Shown one piece after another: positions 1-5,879 of a stretch of 9,536 bases of DNA (position 1 is its first letter; each line of letters starts with the position of its first letter). Origin of the DNA: Acidobacteriaceae bacterium (GTDB lineage Bacteria; Acidobacteriota; Terriglobia; Terriglobales; Acidobacteriaceae); assembly GCA_003162255.1 (NCBI GenBank), contig PMMJ01000396.1:1-9536 (forward strand), written 5' to 3'. Under the pieces are notes generated by a model. The model was not told where the DNA came from. It saw only the letters and a program-made list of their open reading frames with translations, and searched no databases. The position numbers and the translations under genes were made by a program.

Positions 1-2105
1 CCTGCAAAACCCGCAGCAGCTTCGGCTGCAACGCCAGCGGGATCTCGCCGATTTCGTCGAGAAACAGTGTGCCCTTGTCGGCCAGTTCGATCCGGCCAAT
101 CTTCTTGCTCACCGCTCCGGTGAACGCGCCCTTCTCGTTCCCGAACAACTCGCTTTCCACCAGGCCCGATGGAATCGCAGCGCAATTCAACTTGATGAAG
201 CTGCTGTTGGCCCGCTGGCTCAAGCGGTGGACTGCTCGCGCCACCAGTTCCTTTCCCGTTCCCGTTTCGCCCAGCAGCAGCACGGTCGCATCGCTGGCCG
301 CCACTTTGCCAACATGCTCCATGACGGATTGCAAGGGCTTGCTCAGGCCGATGATATCCCCGAACCCCAGCTCGGAATCGATTTCCCGCTCCAGATATAG
401 CTTTTCTTCCGTGAGCTTTTTCTTGGCTTCACGCAAGGCTTCGGTTGTTTCCCGGAGTTCAGTGACGTCCATGCTGGCGCCGGTGAGCCCAATCACCGCG
501 CCCGCCGAGTCGAAAACCGGTTCAATCGTCGCGTCGAAATAGTGCTTCCTGCCGTCGTAAGTGAGTTGCATTTCGTGACGCACTGCCACCCCGGTTTCCA
601 GCACCCGCCGCCGGACTTTCGCGCCGCGCGCAACCTCCTCGGGGTCAAAGATCTCGTCCGAAGTTTTTCCCAGATATTCGCTGTCCGAAAAAGGAGTCTG
701 CGAATTGTACATCCAGGTGTAGCGCAAATCACGGTCCTGGTTGAACACCGCAATCGGAGAATGCTTCAGCGCCACCCGGAAGCGTTCCTCGCTTTGCCGC
801 AGGGCCTCCTCGGTGCGCTTCTGATCGGTGATGTCCATGATCACGCCGACAACCCGCAAGAGCCCTGCGGCGGTATCCGCAATTACCAGTCCTCGCGCGC
901 ATACCCACCGCATCACGCCGTCCGGTCGAATGATGCGGAACTCTGCCTCGCTCGGTTCGCGGCTCTGCGCCAACTGCGCAAATGCCTCTTGGATCCTCGC
1001 CCGGTCTTGGGGATGCACCAGTTCCCAACTAAAGAAGCTGCCAAAATCCTTCGCGAAGCCGCTGGGGATGCCCCAGATCTCGGCGAATTCAGTCGTCCAC
1101 GTTCCCCGGCTGCTCCCCAGTTCCAGCTCAAACGCTCCGATCTTTCCGACTTGAAGCGCCAGCCGTTGCCTCTGTTCACTCTCCCGCAGCGCCAACTCCG
1201 CCTGCTTCTGCTCGGTGATGTCCTGTACCAGACCCACCTGCCATCGGTGCGTCTCTCCCTTACCCCACATCGGCACCACCAGAATTCTTGCCCACCGCAC
1301 CGATCCATCCGGACGAACATACCTTTTCCCCGTTTCGTAATGTGTCGTCTTTTCCTCGGCCAACTGCTGCAGGTATTCGCTAGTTTGCTCGATGTCATCG
1401 GGGTGGGTAATGCTCCTCACGTCGACTCCGAGCAGCTCTTCTTCCCTGCGCCCCGTGATTTCGCAGTACTTCGGATTGGCTTGCAGAATTTGCCCGCTGC
1501 GCGAATCCACCAGAGCAATGCCCACCGGAGACCGCTGGTACACTGTCCGGAATCGCAGTTCACTTTCCCGCAACGCTTTCTCCGCTTGTTTCTGGGCGGA
1601 GCATCCGCTCCCGCTCCCGCGCCGTCGTCAGTAACTGATGGTTGGTCGCGCGCAGCGCCTTCTCCGCCCGCACTCTATCCGTCACGTCATGCGCCATCCT
1701 CCGGACAATCGGCGCCGCCATTCCTTCGGTGCGCAGCGTGTTGTGATACTCCCAGATCCGCTTTTCTCCCGATCGCGTCACCGCCGCCAACAGACCGCGG
1801 GATTCGCCCGTACGCTTGATCCCGAGCAGATAGGCATCAAACTCAGCGCGGAATTGCGGATCCACAAAATCCCGCATCGGCTTCCCCATCATTTCTTCTA
1901 CGCTGTAACCCAGCAGACGCGCTGAAGCGGGATTGACCGACAGGAATCGGCCTTCAAGGTCGTGGACACACAGCAGGTCTTGGCTCTACTCGACCAAGTC
2001 GCGATACCAGTCTTCGTTTTCTTCCAGGGCCCGCCGGATCGGGTCCTGTACGACTGGCGCTTCATCCGGAAAATGGCGCTTCCGTTCCCCAGGGTGCAAT
2101 GCCAT
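1..2105 (-). pseudogene. PAS(x4)-AAA+ sigma-54-dependent transcriptional activator, disrupted, 3' end cut by window edge
   Basis: Sensor-regulator expected to bind sigma-54 RNA polymerase and hydrolyse ATP to open promoters. Order on the minus strand: start ATG at 2105 (MALHPGERK) behind AGGGG six bases upstream; PAS1 about 2010-1665; PAS2 about 1555-1205; PAS3 about 1165-825; PAS4 about 790-460; a charged coiled linker about 455-370; then the AAA+ domain to the edge. Visible AAA+ motifs are Walker A GETGTGKE (248-271), the sigma-54 contact loop GAFTGA (113-130) and Walker B LFLDEIGE (44-67). The rest of the AAA+ domain and the expected C-terminal helix-turn-helix lie left of the window. Two lesions: TAG at 1986-1988 inside PAS1 (VE-stop-SQDLL), and a frame change between 1628 and 1560. 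Upstream of it PAS1 is read in one frame (stop at 1560); downstream, PAS2 onward is open in another from 1627 to 1. PAS domains and ATPase motifs are well conserved, so either the decay is recent or the sequence has errors. Confidence 0.85.
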
Positions 2106-2111
2106 GGCTCA

Positions 2112-2116
2112 CCCCT
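2112..2116 (-). promoter_or_regulatory. Ribosome binding site of the PAS/sigma-54 gene
   Basis: AGGGG on the minus strand lies six bases before the ATG at 2105. It supports this start; an in-frame TGA at 2109-2111 rules out any longer N-terminus in the same frame. Confidence 0.5.
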
Positions 2117-2521
2117 AATCGACGCCCGCGGAATCGTACACATTTTGATCGGCCAGATCGATTCCGGCAGGCGCCTGAATTCTCATTACCAGAACCTCTT
2201 CGAGACACCCTCTAAGTACACCCCTTTGAAGAAGCTCCTGTTTTAACTTGTCTGAGTCCAGACCCCACCCTCGTGCTCTGGCAGGGAGTGTAGCAGAATA
2301 TCGTTTTTGTTGCACAGGACTTCCATAAGGCGATGTCAAGCTGCTTGTGTAAATACGGAGAGGGTGCGGGGTTCCCATGCCTGGCTTCTCCAGAACACTC
2401 TCCGAGACACATGACCGCACAAACTCCGTGCGCTCACTGACACTCGCATTGGAGACCGTAAGTCCGAGTGGCGGACGGAAGAATGATTCTCGTTCCAGAA
2501 ACAGAACAGAGAGCGTGTAGT

Positions 2522-2540
2522 GACGGGGCTCTGCCCCGTC
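2522..2540. repeat. Perfect inverted repeat, REP-like hairpin
   Basis: GACGGGGC and GCCCCGTC flank a three-base loop TCT, an 8-bp GC-rich stem. Short GC-rich hairpins of this kind occur as dispersed intergenic elements in many genomes; assigning it to a repeat family is inference, since copy number cannot be seen in one window. It has no T-tract, so a terminator role is less likely. Confidence 0.5.
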
Positions 2541-2635
2541 CCGAGCCTCCGATGAATTATGTTCAAGCGAGAACGGGAAGGGCACGGCTTCAGAGGCTGG
2601 GGAAAAACTCGATTTTGCACTTGATTTTGGGTGGC

Positions 2636-2653
2636 GCAGCGGTTCCCCGCTGC
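2636..2653. repeat. Perfect inverted repeat, REP-like hairpin
   Basis: GCAGCGG and CCGCTGC flank a four-base loop TTCC. It lies about 95 bases from the other hairpin, in the same gene-free stretch, so the two may be parts of one composite intergenic repeat. A short T-rich stretch follows about a dozen bases beyond it on the plus strand, too far for a classical terminator. Confidence 0.45.
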
Positions 2654-2742
2654 GGTAAGTGCGTTGTTTTCAGTCCGGCATTAGCCCCTGAGGACCGACG
2701 TCTCAAAGCGGCTCAACTCGCCAACACGTAGTCAGACCTTCC

Positions 2743-3270
2743 CTAGGCATGCATTTTCCGAGCACGGTCCAGCGTGCTGTAGTGCAGCAGCAATCCGGTG
2801 GAACGCGCGTACTGATCAAACAGCGAATGGGGACAGCGTTGGGGGAAATCGGGGAAAGAGGCCGTCACGAATAGCCGCCCAGTTGCTTCCAACGCACCGA
2901 GGCGCAAACGAATCGCACCCGCTGTAATCTGCCGGCCCAGTTCGGCGGCGTGGGGATCCTGGCTGCGGCGCGCGGCTTGGCCGAAACGGGAAAACTCCAA
3001 GGCAATGCAGGACAAGGTTCTCACATAGGAGAGGGCGGCCCAGGCTCTTTCGCGCTGGATGGTTCTGAACTGATCGGGCGGCAGGCTCGACCGCAGGAAT
3101 GCCTCCTCCTCGGGATCCACTAGATTGCGGAATGCCTCAATATCCAGCGATCCCATCAACGCCCGGGCTTTGTCGATGCTGAGCGGATCTCTGCTGCGTG
3201 TGACCGCAAGGTACGCCAGCAGTGCCGCCAGGACAACCGCGATCGCTACATAGAACAACGCGCCGTTCAT
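2743..3270 (-). CDS. Membrane-anchored protein of unknown function (175 aa)
   Basis: I do not recognise the family. The protein starts MNGALFYVAIAVV and has one N-terminal membrane segment (about residues 5-24), followed by a positively charged stretch (TRSRD) and about 150 mostly helical residues rich in Arg, Ala, Leu and Glu. This suggests an N-terminal anchor with a helical domain in the cytoplasm. I chose the ATG at 3270 because it overlaps the upstream stop as ATGA (shared bases 3267-3270), the usual sign of translational coupling; GGAG lies 11 bases before it. A start at 3300 would add ten residues (MEQRIGAILA) and a 34-base overlap. It is the second gene of a unit with the seven-helix protein, so the two products probably act together at the membrane. 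Function unknown; that the gene is real is fairly sure. Confidence 0.75.
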   Translation of the reverse strand: MNGALFYVAIAVVLAALLAYLAVTRSRDPLSIDKARALMGSLDIEAFRNLVDPEEEAFLRSSLPPDQFRTIQRERAWAALSYVRTLSCIALEFSRFGQAARRSQDPHAAELGRQITAGAIRLRLGALEATGRLFVTASFPDFPQRCPHSLFDQYARSTGLLLHYSTLDRARKMHA

Positions 3271-4028
3271 TGCAAGAATCGCTCCAATTCTCTGTTCCAC
3301 TTATCCACGCCACCTACAGGCACATTACTGGTCTGAAGAATTTTCCTCTCCGGAACAACCAAGTACCCAAGCCAGACCAGAACGGCAACGTGGTAGCCCC
3401 CGGTTGGAAGCAGGTTCAGCGCTCTGGCCATAGATTCTGTGAGTTCTCCCGTATGCATGGCCCAGTTGGCGAGTTCCACGCTCGATAGAATGCCGAAACC
3501 CAACGTGATGCCAAACACGTAACTTTGCAAAGACAGCCCAAACGCACGCGAGAACAGGAGCAAGAAAAGCACCAAGCCGCACTGCACGATCGCGACTCCC
3601 CGGCCGACCCACGCCGCGCCGGCTATCAGACTGCCAGAAGTCTGTCCGGACGCAAAGATTGCGCAAAGAACAGCGGCGGCGAGCAGAAATCCGGTAGTCC
3701 AGCGCAGCGAGACCCTGGCGAGTGCATCCACCCGTCCGTGCTCGCGAAATACGTTGTCAAAAACCTCCTGAATAACCCCGAACCTAAGTGCAGTGCTCAT
3801 TGCCAAAGTCAGCAAGTAGACATGCACATACCAAGCTCCCTTGCTGAGCCCAGTCACAGCGATCGCGAAGAGCACGACAAACTCCGCGATTTCGTACCAC
3901 GTGTACAGGACAAACGCGGGGAAGCTCGTGTACAAACGCTTGGTCAGCAGGAGAACCGCAACCACCGCCAGTACAACATGGGGCGCAATCCAGAGGTAGA
4001 GCAGCAGGAACTTGTACCAGGGCATCAT
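3267..4028 (-). CDS. Seven-helix integral membrane protein of unknown function (253 aa)
   Basis: I count about seven hydrophobic segments at residues 5-29, 37-60, 66-88, 107-126, 133-158, 165-187 and 205-225, with a charged C-terminal tail (DKWNRELERFLQ). No transporter, rhodopsin-lysine or catalytic signature is visible. A charged loop (EVFDNVFREHGRVDALARVSLR) sits between helices 3 and 4. The start is MM at 4028/4025; only a weak Shine-Dalgarno (ACCGAG) precedes it, but a good promoter lies immediately upstream. It is translationally coupled to the downstream membrane-anchored gene (ATGA at 3267-3270). The 71 bases to the secreted-peptide gene upstream leave open whether that gene is co-transcribed. 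Possible roles include a receptor or sensor membrane domain or part of a small membrane complex; the sequence does not decide. The count of seven is by eye and could be off by one. Confidence 0.8.
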   Translation of the reverse strand: MMPWYKFLLLYLWIAPHVVLAVVAVLLLTKRLYTSFPAFVLYTWYEIAEFVVLFAIAVTGLSKGAWYVHVYLLTLAMSTALRFGVIQEVFDNVFREHGRVDALARVSLRWTTGFLLAAAVLCAIFASGQTSGSLIAGAAWVGRGVAIVQCGLVLFLLLFSRAFGLSLQSYVFGITLGFGILSSVELANWAMHTGELTESMARALNLLPTGGYHVAVLVWLGYLVVPERKILQTSNVPVGGVDKWNRELERFLQ

Positions 4029-4042
4029 CTCGGTAACACGGT

Positions 4043-4071
4043 ACTATAGTTCCCGAAAAAAGAACTTGCAA
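4043..4071 (-). promoter_or_regulatory. Sigma-70-like promoter for the seven-helix protein operon
   Basis: On the minus strand, TTGCAA (4066-4071), a 17-base spacer, then TATAGT (4043-4048). Transcription would begin near 4036, giving a leader of only about 8 bases before the ATG at 4028, close to leaderless. This agrees with the weak ribosome binding site. No run start was mapped, so it stays a prediction. Confidence 0.5.
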
Positions 4072-4099
4072 TCCAGATTTTTCGCCCCTCATGTTGTGT

Positions 4100-4225
4100 C
4101 TAGAGCGGCGAGTGGCACCCGCTGGCATTACAGATCGGCAAGGGGTTGCCGTCGGCGAAACTCGGGGCGGTTGAAACGCTCAGCAGAAAAACGACTACGG
4201 CCAGAACTCGAATAATCTTTTTCAC
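4100..4225 (-). CDS. Small secreted cysteine-containing peptide (41 aa, GTG start)
   Basis: The precursor begins VKKIIRVLAVVV (V read as initiator Met): two Lys, a hydrophobic core to about residue 18, then APSFA. This is a typical Sec signal peptide with predicted cleavage after Ala24. The mature part would be only 17 residues, DGNPLPICNASGCHSPL, with Cys at precursor positions 32 and 37, spaced so that they could form one disulfide. The GTG start is decided by a perfect AAGGAG seven bases upstream; the longer frame reaching 4372 has no such site and reads through non-protein-like sequence. Neighbours are the seven-helix membrane protein gene 71 bases downstream on the same strand and a divergent gene at 4332. 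Possible roles are an extracellular signal, a bacteriocin-like peptide or a small envelope peptide; no function can be assigned. Very short genes carry risk, but signal peptide plus ribosome site make this one likely. Confidence 0.68.
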   Translation of the reverse strand: MKKIIRVLAVVVFLLSVSTAPSFADGNPLPICNASGCHSPL

Positions 4226-4232
4226 GATGTTA

Positions 4233-4238
4233 CTCCTT
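4233..4238 (-). promoter_or_regulatory. Strong ribosome binding site fixing the GTG start of the secreted peptide
   Basis: AAGGAG on the minus strand, seven bases before GTG at 4225-4223. It marks a 41-residue product rather than the 90-residue frame that extends to 4372. Confidence 0.7.
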
Positions 4239-4266
4239 GGCAAGAATGGACGGACCGTGTTACTAT
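4237..4266 (+). promoter_or_regulatory. Possible promoter for the divergent 147-aa protein gene
   Basis: Plus strand TTGGCA (4237-4242), 18-base spacer, TACTAT (4261-4266). The -35 box is five of six to consensus and the -10 box four of six. The start would be near 4273, with a leader of about 60 bases to the GTG at 4332. It overlaps the ribosome binding site of the peptide gene on the other strand. Confidence 0.35.
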
Positions 4267-4331
4267 CCACCGGCAGCTGTTGCATTGGGCAGACGTCGTG
4301 ATTTGCTTTCCTTTTCGGAAAACGTAAATTT

Positions 4332-4775
4332 GTGTTACTCAGATCGGCTCTTGAAGACTTCGAAAACAGCACTTTGAGTGCAGTACCCGGGCTTCTGGGA
4401 AAATTGCGCTACCTCGCGCGACTGCATAACGGCGGAGGCGCCTACTCGCATTGGGGATTAGGAAAGGTCTACGGAAGCGGACCGGCGGAGAACGCGATCC
4501 GCGCGTCTCACCAGACCTTGGTCAGCCAGATACTGCGAACGCCCTTGCGAGACCTCGCGGACGACCTCAAGTCGTCGGCAGCGGCTGCGCAGATCGCGGA
4601 CCGTGAGTTCTTGTCAAGTCTGGAGAAGCCTGGGGGGAACGTGCTTCCGGCTCAGAGTCTGCACGCTTCAGCAAAGCACTTCAGGTCAGTTCTGCAGGCT
4701 CTCTCCGCTCTGGCTCGGAATAAAGCACCTGCCACCTCCCGAGACGAATCGCCGCTCCCACCACCTGTCCAATGA
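4332..4775 (+). CDS. Hypothetical soluble protein (147 aa)
   Basis: I cannot name the family. The N-terminal two thirds look like a real folded helical protein: VPGLLGKLRYLARLHNGGG, then YSHWGLGKVYG, then an Ala/Leu-rich helical stretch with RASHQTLVSQILRTPLRDLADDL. No signal peptide or membrane segment is visible, so it is probably cytoplasmic. The last 30 or so residues (ARNKAPATSRDESPLPPPVQ) are low in complexity and coincide with the overlap with the neighbour on the other strand. The GTG at 4332 is the first possible start after an in-frame TGA at 4299; only a weak purine stretch precedes it, so the start is uncertain. It is divergent from the secreted-peptide gene (106 bases apart) and convergent with the XRE regulator, sharing 95 bases with its 3' end. 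I have the impression that related small proteins occur next to regulators in Acidobacteriota, but cannot verify this here. Confidence 0.65.
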   Translation: MLLRSALEDFENSTLSAVPGLLGKLRYLARLHNGGGAYSHWGLGKVYGSGPAENAIRASHQTLVSQILRTPLRDLADDLKSSAAAAQIADREFLSSLEKPGGNVLPAQSLHASAKHFRSVLQALSALARNKAPATSRDESPLPPPVQ

Positions 4776-5490
4776 CTTCCGCCTCTTGAGGATGCTTAAG
4801 GGTGCGAACCGGAACCGGTGACAATGGGTGCGATTGCAGGACGATGCGATCCCGGCTGACATGGCACCAGCAGCACACAAAGCCATTGCGGGTCTCAACG
4901 AAGTAGATAGGACGCTCAAACTCAGATCGCCAAATACCTTCCGCGACCTTATTCTTGGACTCGTCCACCTGCACAAAACTGCCCGGGGGAAGAATAGGAT
5001 GCATGGTGAAATCTTCAGCTCCGATGTAACCGTAGGTGTACCGGCCGTCGGCAAGCGTGGAAAGATAAGTGAGTGGCACCGCGCCCCACTGTTCGATCAT
5101 GCGCAGAATGTTCGTAGTCTTGGAAAGGGTGAACCCCGGATCCAGCCGGACCGGGATGAGAGCCTCGCTTGCGCTGTCTGAGACCTGAGAAAGATGAGAG
5201 CGGTTGGGCCGGGCAGAAGGAAGATCTACATGAATCGTGTTAAGGTCCACCCCATACCACGACAATAGCTCGTGGTAATCACACCGGTAGATTGCCGCTA
5301 GGGTGTATAGGCGAAAGATGCTGGGGACGACTCCTTTGGTCTCGATATCGGATAGTCGACTGGGCGGAATGGCAAATTCGTCGTTCGCAAGCCGGCGTGA
5401 GACCTGCAGGCTGCCAGTTTCCACATCTCTCATAGTGTAGCCAAGCGCTTCTCTCAGCACCCGCAGCTTCTGTCCACCCGTCAGTTCCAC
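4681..5490 (-). CDS. XRE-family transcriptional regulator with degenerate S24/LexA-like C-terminal domain (269 aa)
   Basis: N-terminal helix-turn-helix of the Cro/C1 type, about residues 5-80: GQKLRVLREALGYTMRDVE, then IPPSRLSDIETKGVVPS, then LAAIYRCDYHELLSWYGV. It should bind DNA as a dimer and most likely represses. The C-terminal part (about 150-245) reads like the beta fold of S24/LexA repressors: DFTMHPILPPGSFVQVD matches the usual G-D-S-M-x-P-x(4)-G-D-x-V-x-V-D pattern, but Thr162 replaces the catalytic Ser. The later strand (FVCCWCHVSRDRIVLQSHP) lacks the catalytic Lys, so self-cleavage is unlikely and the domain may serve dimerisation or ligand sensing. The start GTG at 5490 is chosen for AGGAGG eight bases upstream; the longer frame to 5556 would cross the promoter. 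The three-Cys cluster CCWC (206-209) is odd. The 3' end overlaps the convergent 147-aa gene by 95 bases. DNA-binding role: fairly sure; targets: unknown. Confidence 0.85.
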   Translation of the reverse strand: MELTGGQKLRVLREALGYTMRDVETGSLQVSRRLANDEFAIPPSRLSDIETKGVVPSIFRLYTLAAIYRCDYHELLSWYGVDLNTIHVDLPSARPNRSHLSQVSDSASEALIPVRLDPGFTLSKTTNILRMIEQWGAVPLTYLSTLADGRYTYGYIGAEDFTMHPILPPGSFVQVDESKNKVAEGIWRSEFERPIYFVETRNGFVCCWCHVSRDRIVLQSHPLSPVPVRTLKHPQEAEVIGQVVGAAIRLGRWQVLYSEPERREPAELT

Positions 5491-5498
5491 CCCCCGCA

Positions 5499-5504
5499 CC
5501 TCCT
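5499..5504 (-). promoter_or_regulatory. Ribosome binding site fixing the GTG start of the XRE regulator
   Basis: AGGAGG on the minus strand eight bases before GTG at 5490-5488. It favours the 269-residue product over the 291-residue frame. Confidence 0.7.
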
Positions 5505-5515
5505 GGAACCCTGTC

Positions 5516-5543
5516 ACTATAGCAGTCAGGGTCGTCCACGCAA
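5516..5543 (-). promoter_or_regulatory. Promoter of the XRE regulator
   Basis: Minus strand TTGCGT (5538-5543), 16-base spacer, TATAGT (5516-5521). The start near 5509 gives a leader of about 19 bases, which just holds the ribosome binding site. The -10 hexamer is the same as that of the seven-helix protein operon. The -35 box is weak, so an activator or self-regulation is possible. Confidence 0.45.
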
Positions 5544-5583
5544 TCAAACTTCGCAAGCGTCAGCCCATCTCATGTTTGATTTC

Positions 5584-5641
5584 CGTAAATGACACCACCT
5601 GCCTAATCTCTTTAAAGGACTAGGGTTACGTAAATCGTACC
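5584..5641. repeat. Paired CGTAAATNNNACC motif, possible operator
   Basis: CGTAAATGACACC at 5584-5596 and CGTAAATCGTACC at 5629-5641, same orientation, 45 bases apart, upstream of the XRE promoter. A third CGTAAAT is at 4323-4329, just before the GTG of the 147-aa gene. I found no other copy on either strand by eye. Being operator sites is inference. Confidence 0.3.
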
Positions 5642-5879
5642 AGTGGGGAACGGTGCTCGCCAATCTGCCGTTCTGAACCTGCCAGCTTTGTGATCGGAGG
5701 CTCTGTTCGATATTCGTGACAACTTGGGGCGTCAAAAACAAACCTTGGAGAGCAGAACCGGAGCGCGGGAATTCCTCGTACTTTCTTTGGCTCGAAGTGT
5801 AGGGTCTTCGGAAACGCAACTCCCGCCAGATGAGCGCGGATCGGGCCTTTGTGCAACATGCTTCGGCCCTTACTATGTG

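Larger units (their letters stand above)
2106..2742. other. Intergenic region of about 640 bases, no convincing gene, repeat-bearing
   Basis: Lies between the start of the PAS/sigma-54 gene and the stop of the membrane-anchored protein gene. The open frames here are low in protein character: the longest runs straight through a GC-rich hairpin and has no domain-like pattern, so none is called. The content I can support is two perfect inverted repeats (listed separately) and the leader of the PAS gene. No clear rho-independent terminator with a T-run was found for the gene ending at 2743. Confidence 0.55.
5491..5879. other. Intergenic region upstream of the XRE regulator, no gene seen
   Basis: About 390 bases between the stop of the hydrolase-like gene and the start of the XRE gene. 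Two overlapping open frames on the minus strand (5544-5819 and 5626-5859) show no domain, signal peptide or good ribosome site and are not called. The region holds the XRE promoter, two copies of CGTAAATNNNACC (5584-5596 and 5629-5641) and a TTACGTAA palindrome (5626-5633). A GGGCC/GGCCC pair near 5838-5871 with a long loop could be a weak hairpin after the hydrolase-like gene, but it has no T-run. Confidence 0.5.

Noticed and set aside
69..542. Plus-strand open frame opposite the AAA+ domain
   Set aside because: The minus strand carries Walker A, GAFTGA and Walker B here; the plus-strand product is Ser-rich and without any pattern.
542..1819. Plus-strand open frame of 425 codons
   Set aside because: It lies wholly antisense to the PAS domains, whose minus-strand reading is clearly conserved; His/Pro/Leu/Arg-rich composition with no domain, as expected for an antisense shadow in GC-rich DNA.
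2281..2315. Possible promoter of the PAS gene (minus-strand TACACT box)
   Set aside because: The -35 position has no acceptable hexamer and it would leave a leader of about 180 bases; not supported enough to list.
2115..2585. Minus-strand open frame of 156 codons in the intergenic region
   Set aside because: It runs through the perfect hairpin at 2522-2540, has no good ribosome site, signal peptide or domain, and its composition looks non-coding.
2468..2731. Plus-strand open frame of 87 codons in the intergenic region
   Set aside because: It reads through both inverted repeats and shows no protein-like pattern.
3525..4049. Plus-strand open frame of 174 codons
   Set aside because: Antisense to the seven-helix membrane protein; Gln/Arg/His-rich, as expected opposite hydrophobic codons.
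5544..5859. Two overlapping minus-strand open frames upstream of the XRE gene
   Set aside because: No ribosome site, no domain, and they cover the XRE promoter and repeated motif.
5838..5871. Possible terminator after the hydrolase-like gene
   Set aside because: Only a 5-bp GGGCC/GGCCC pair with a long loop and no T-run; too weak to call.
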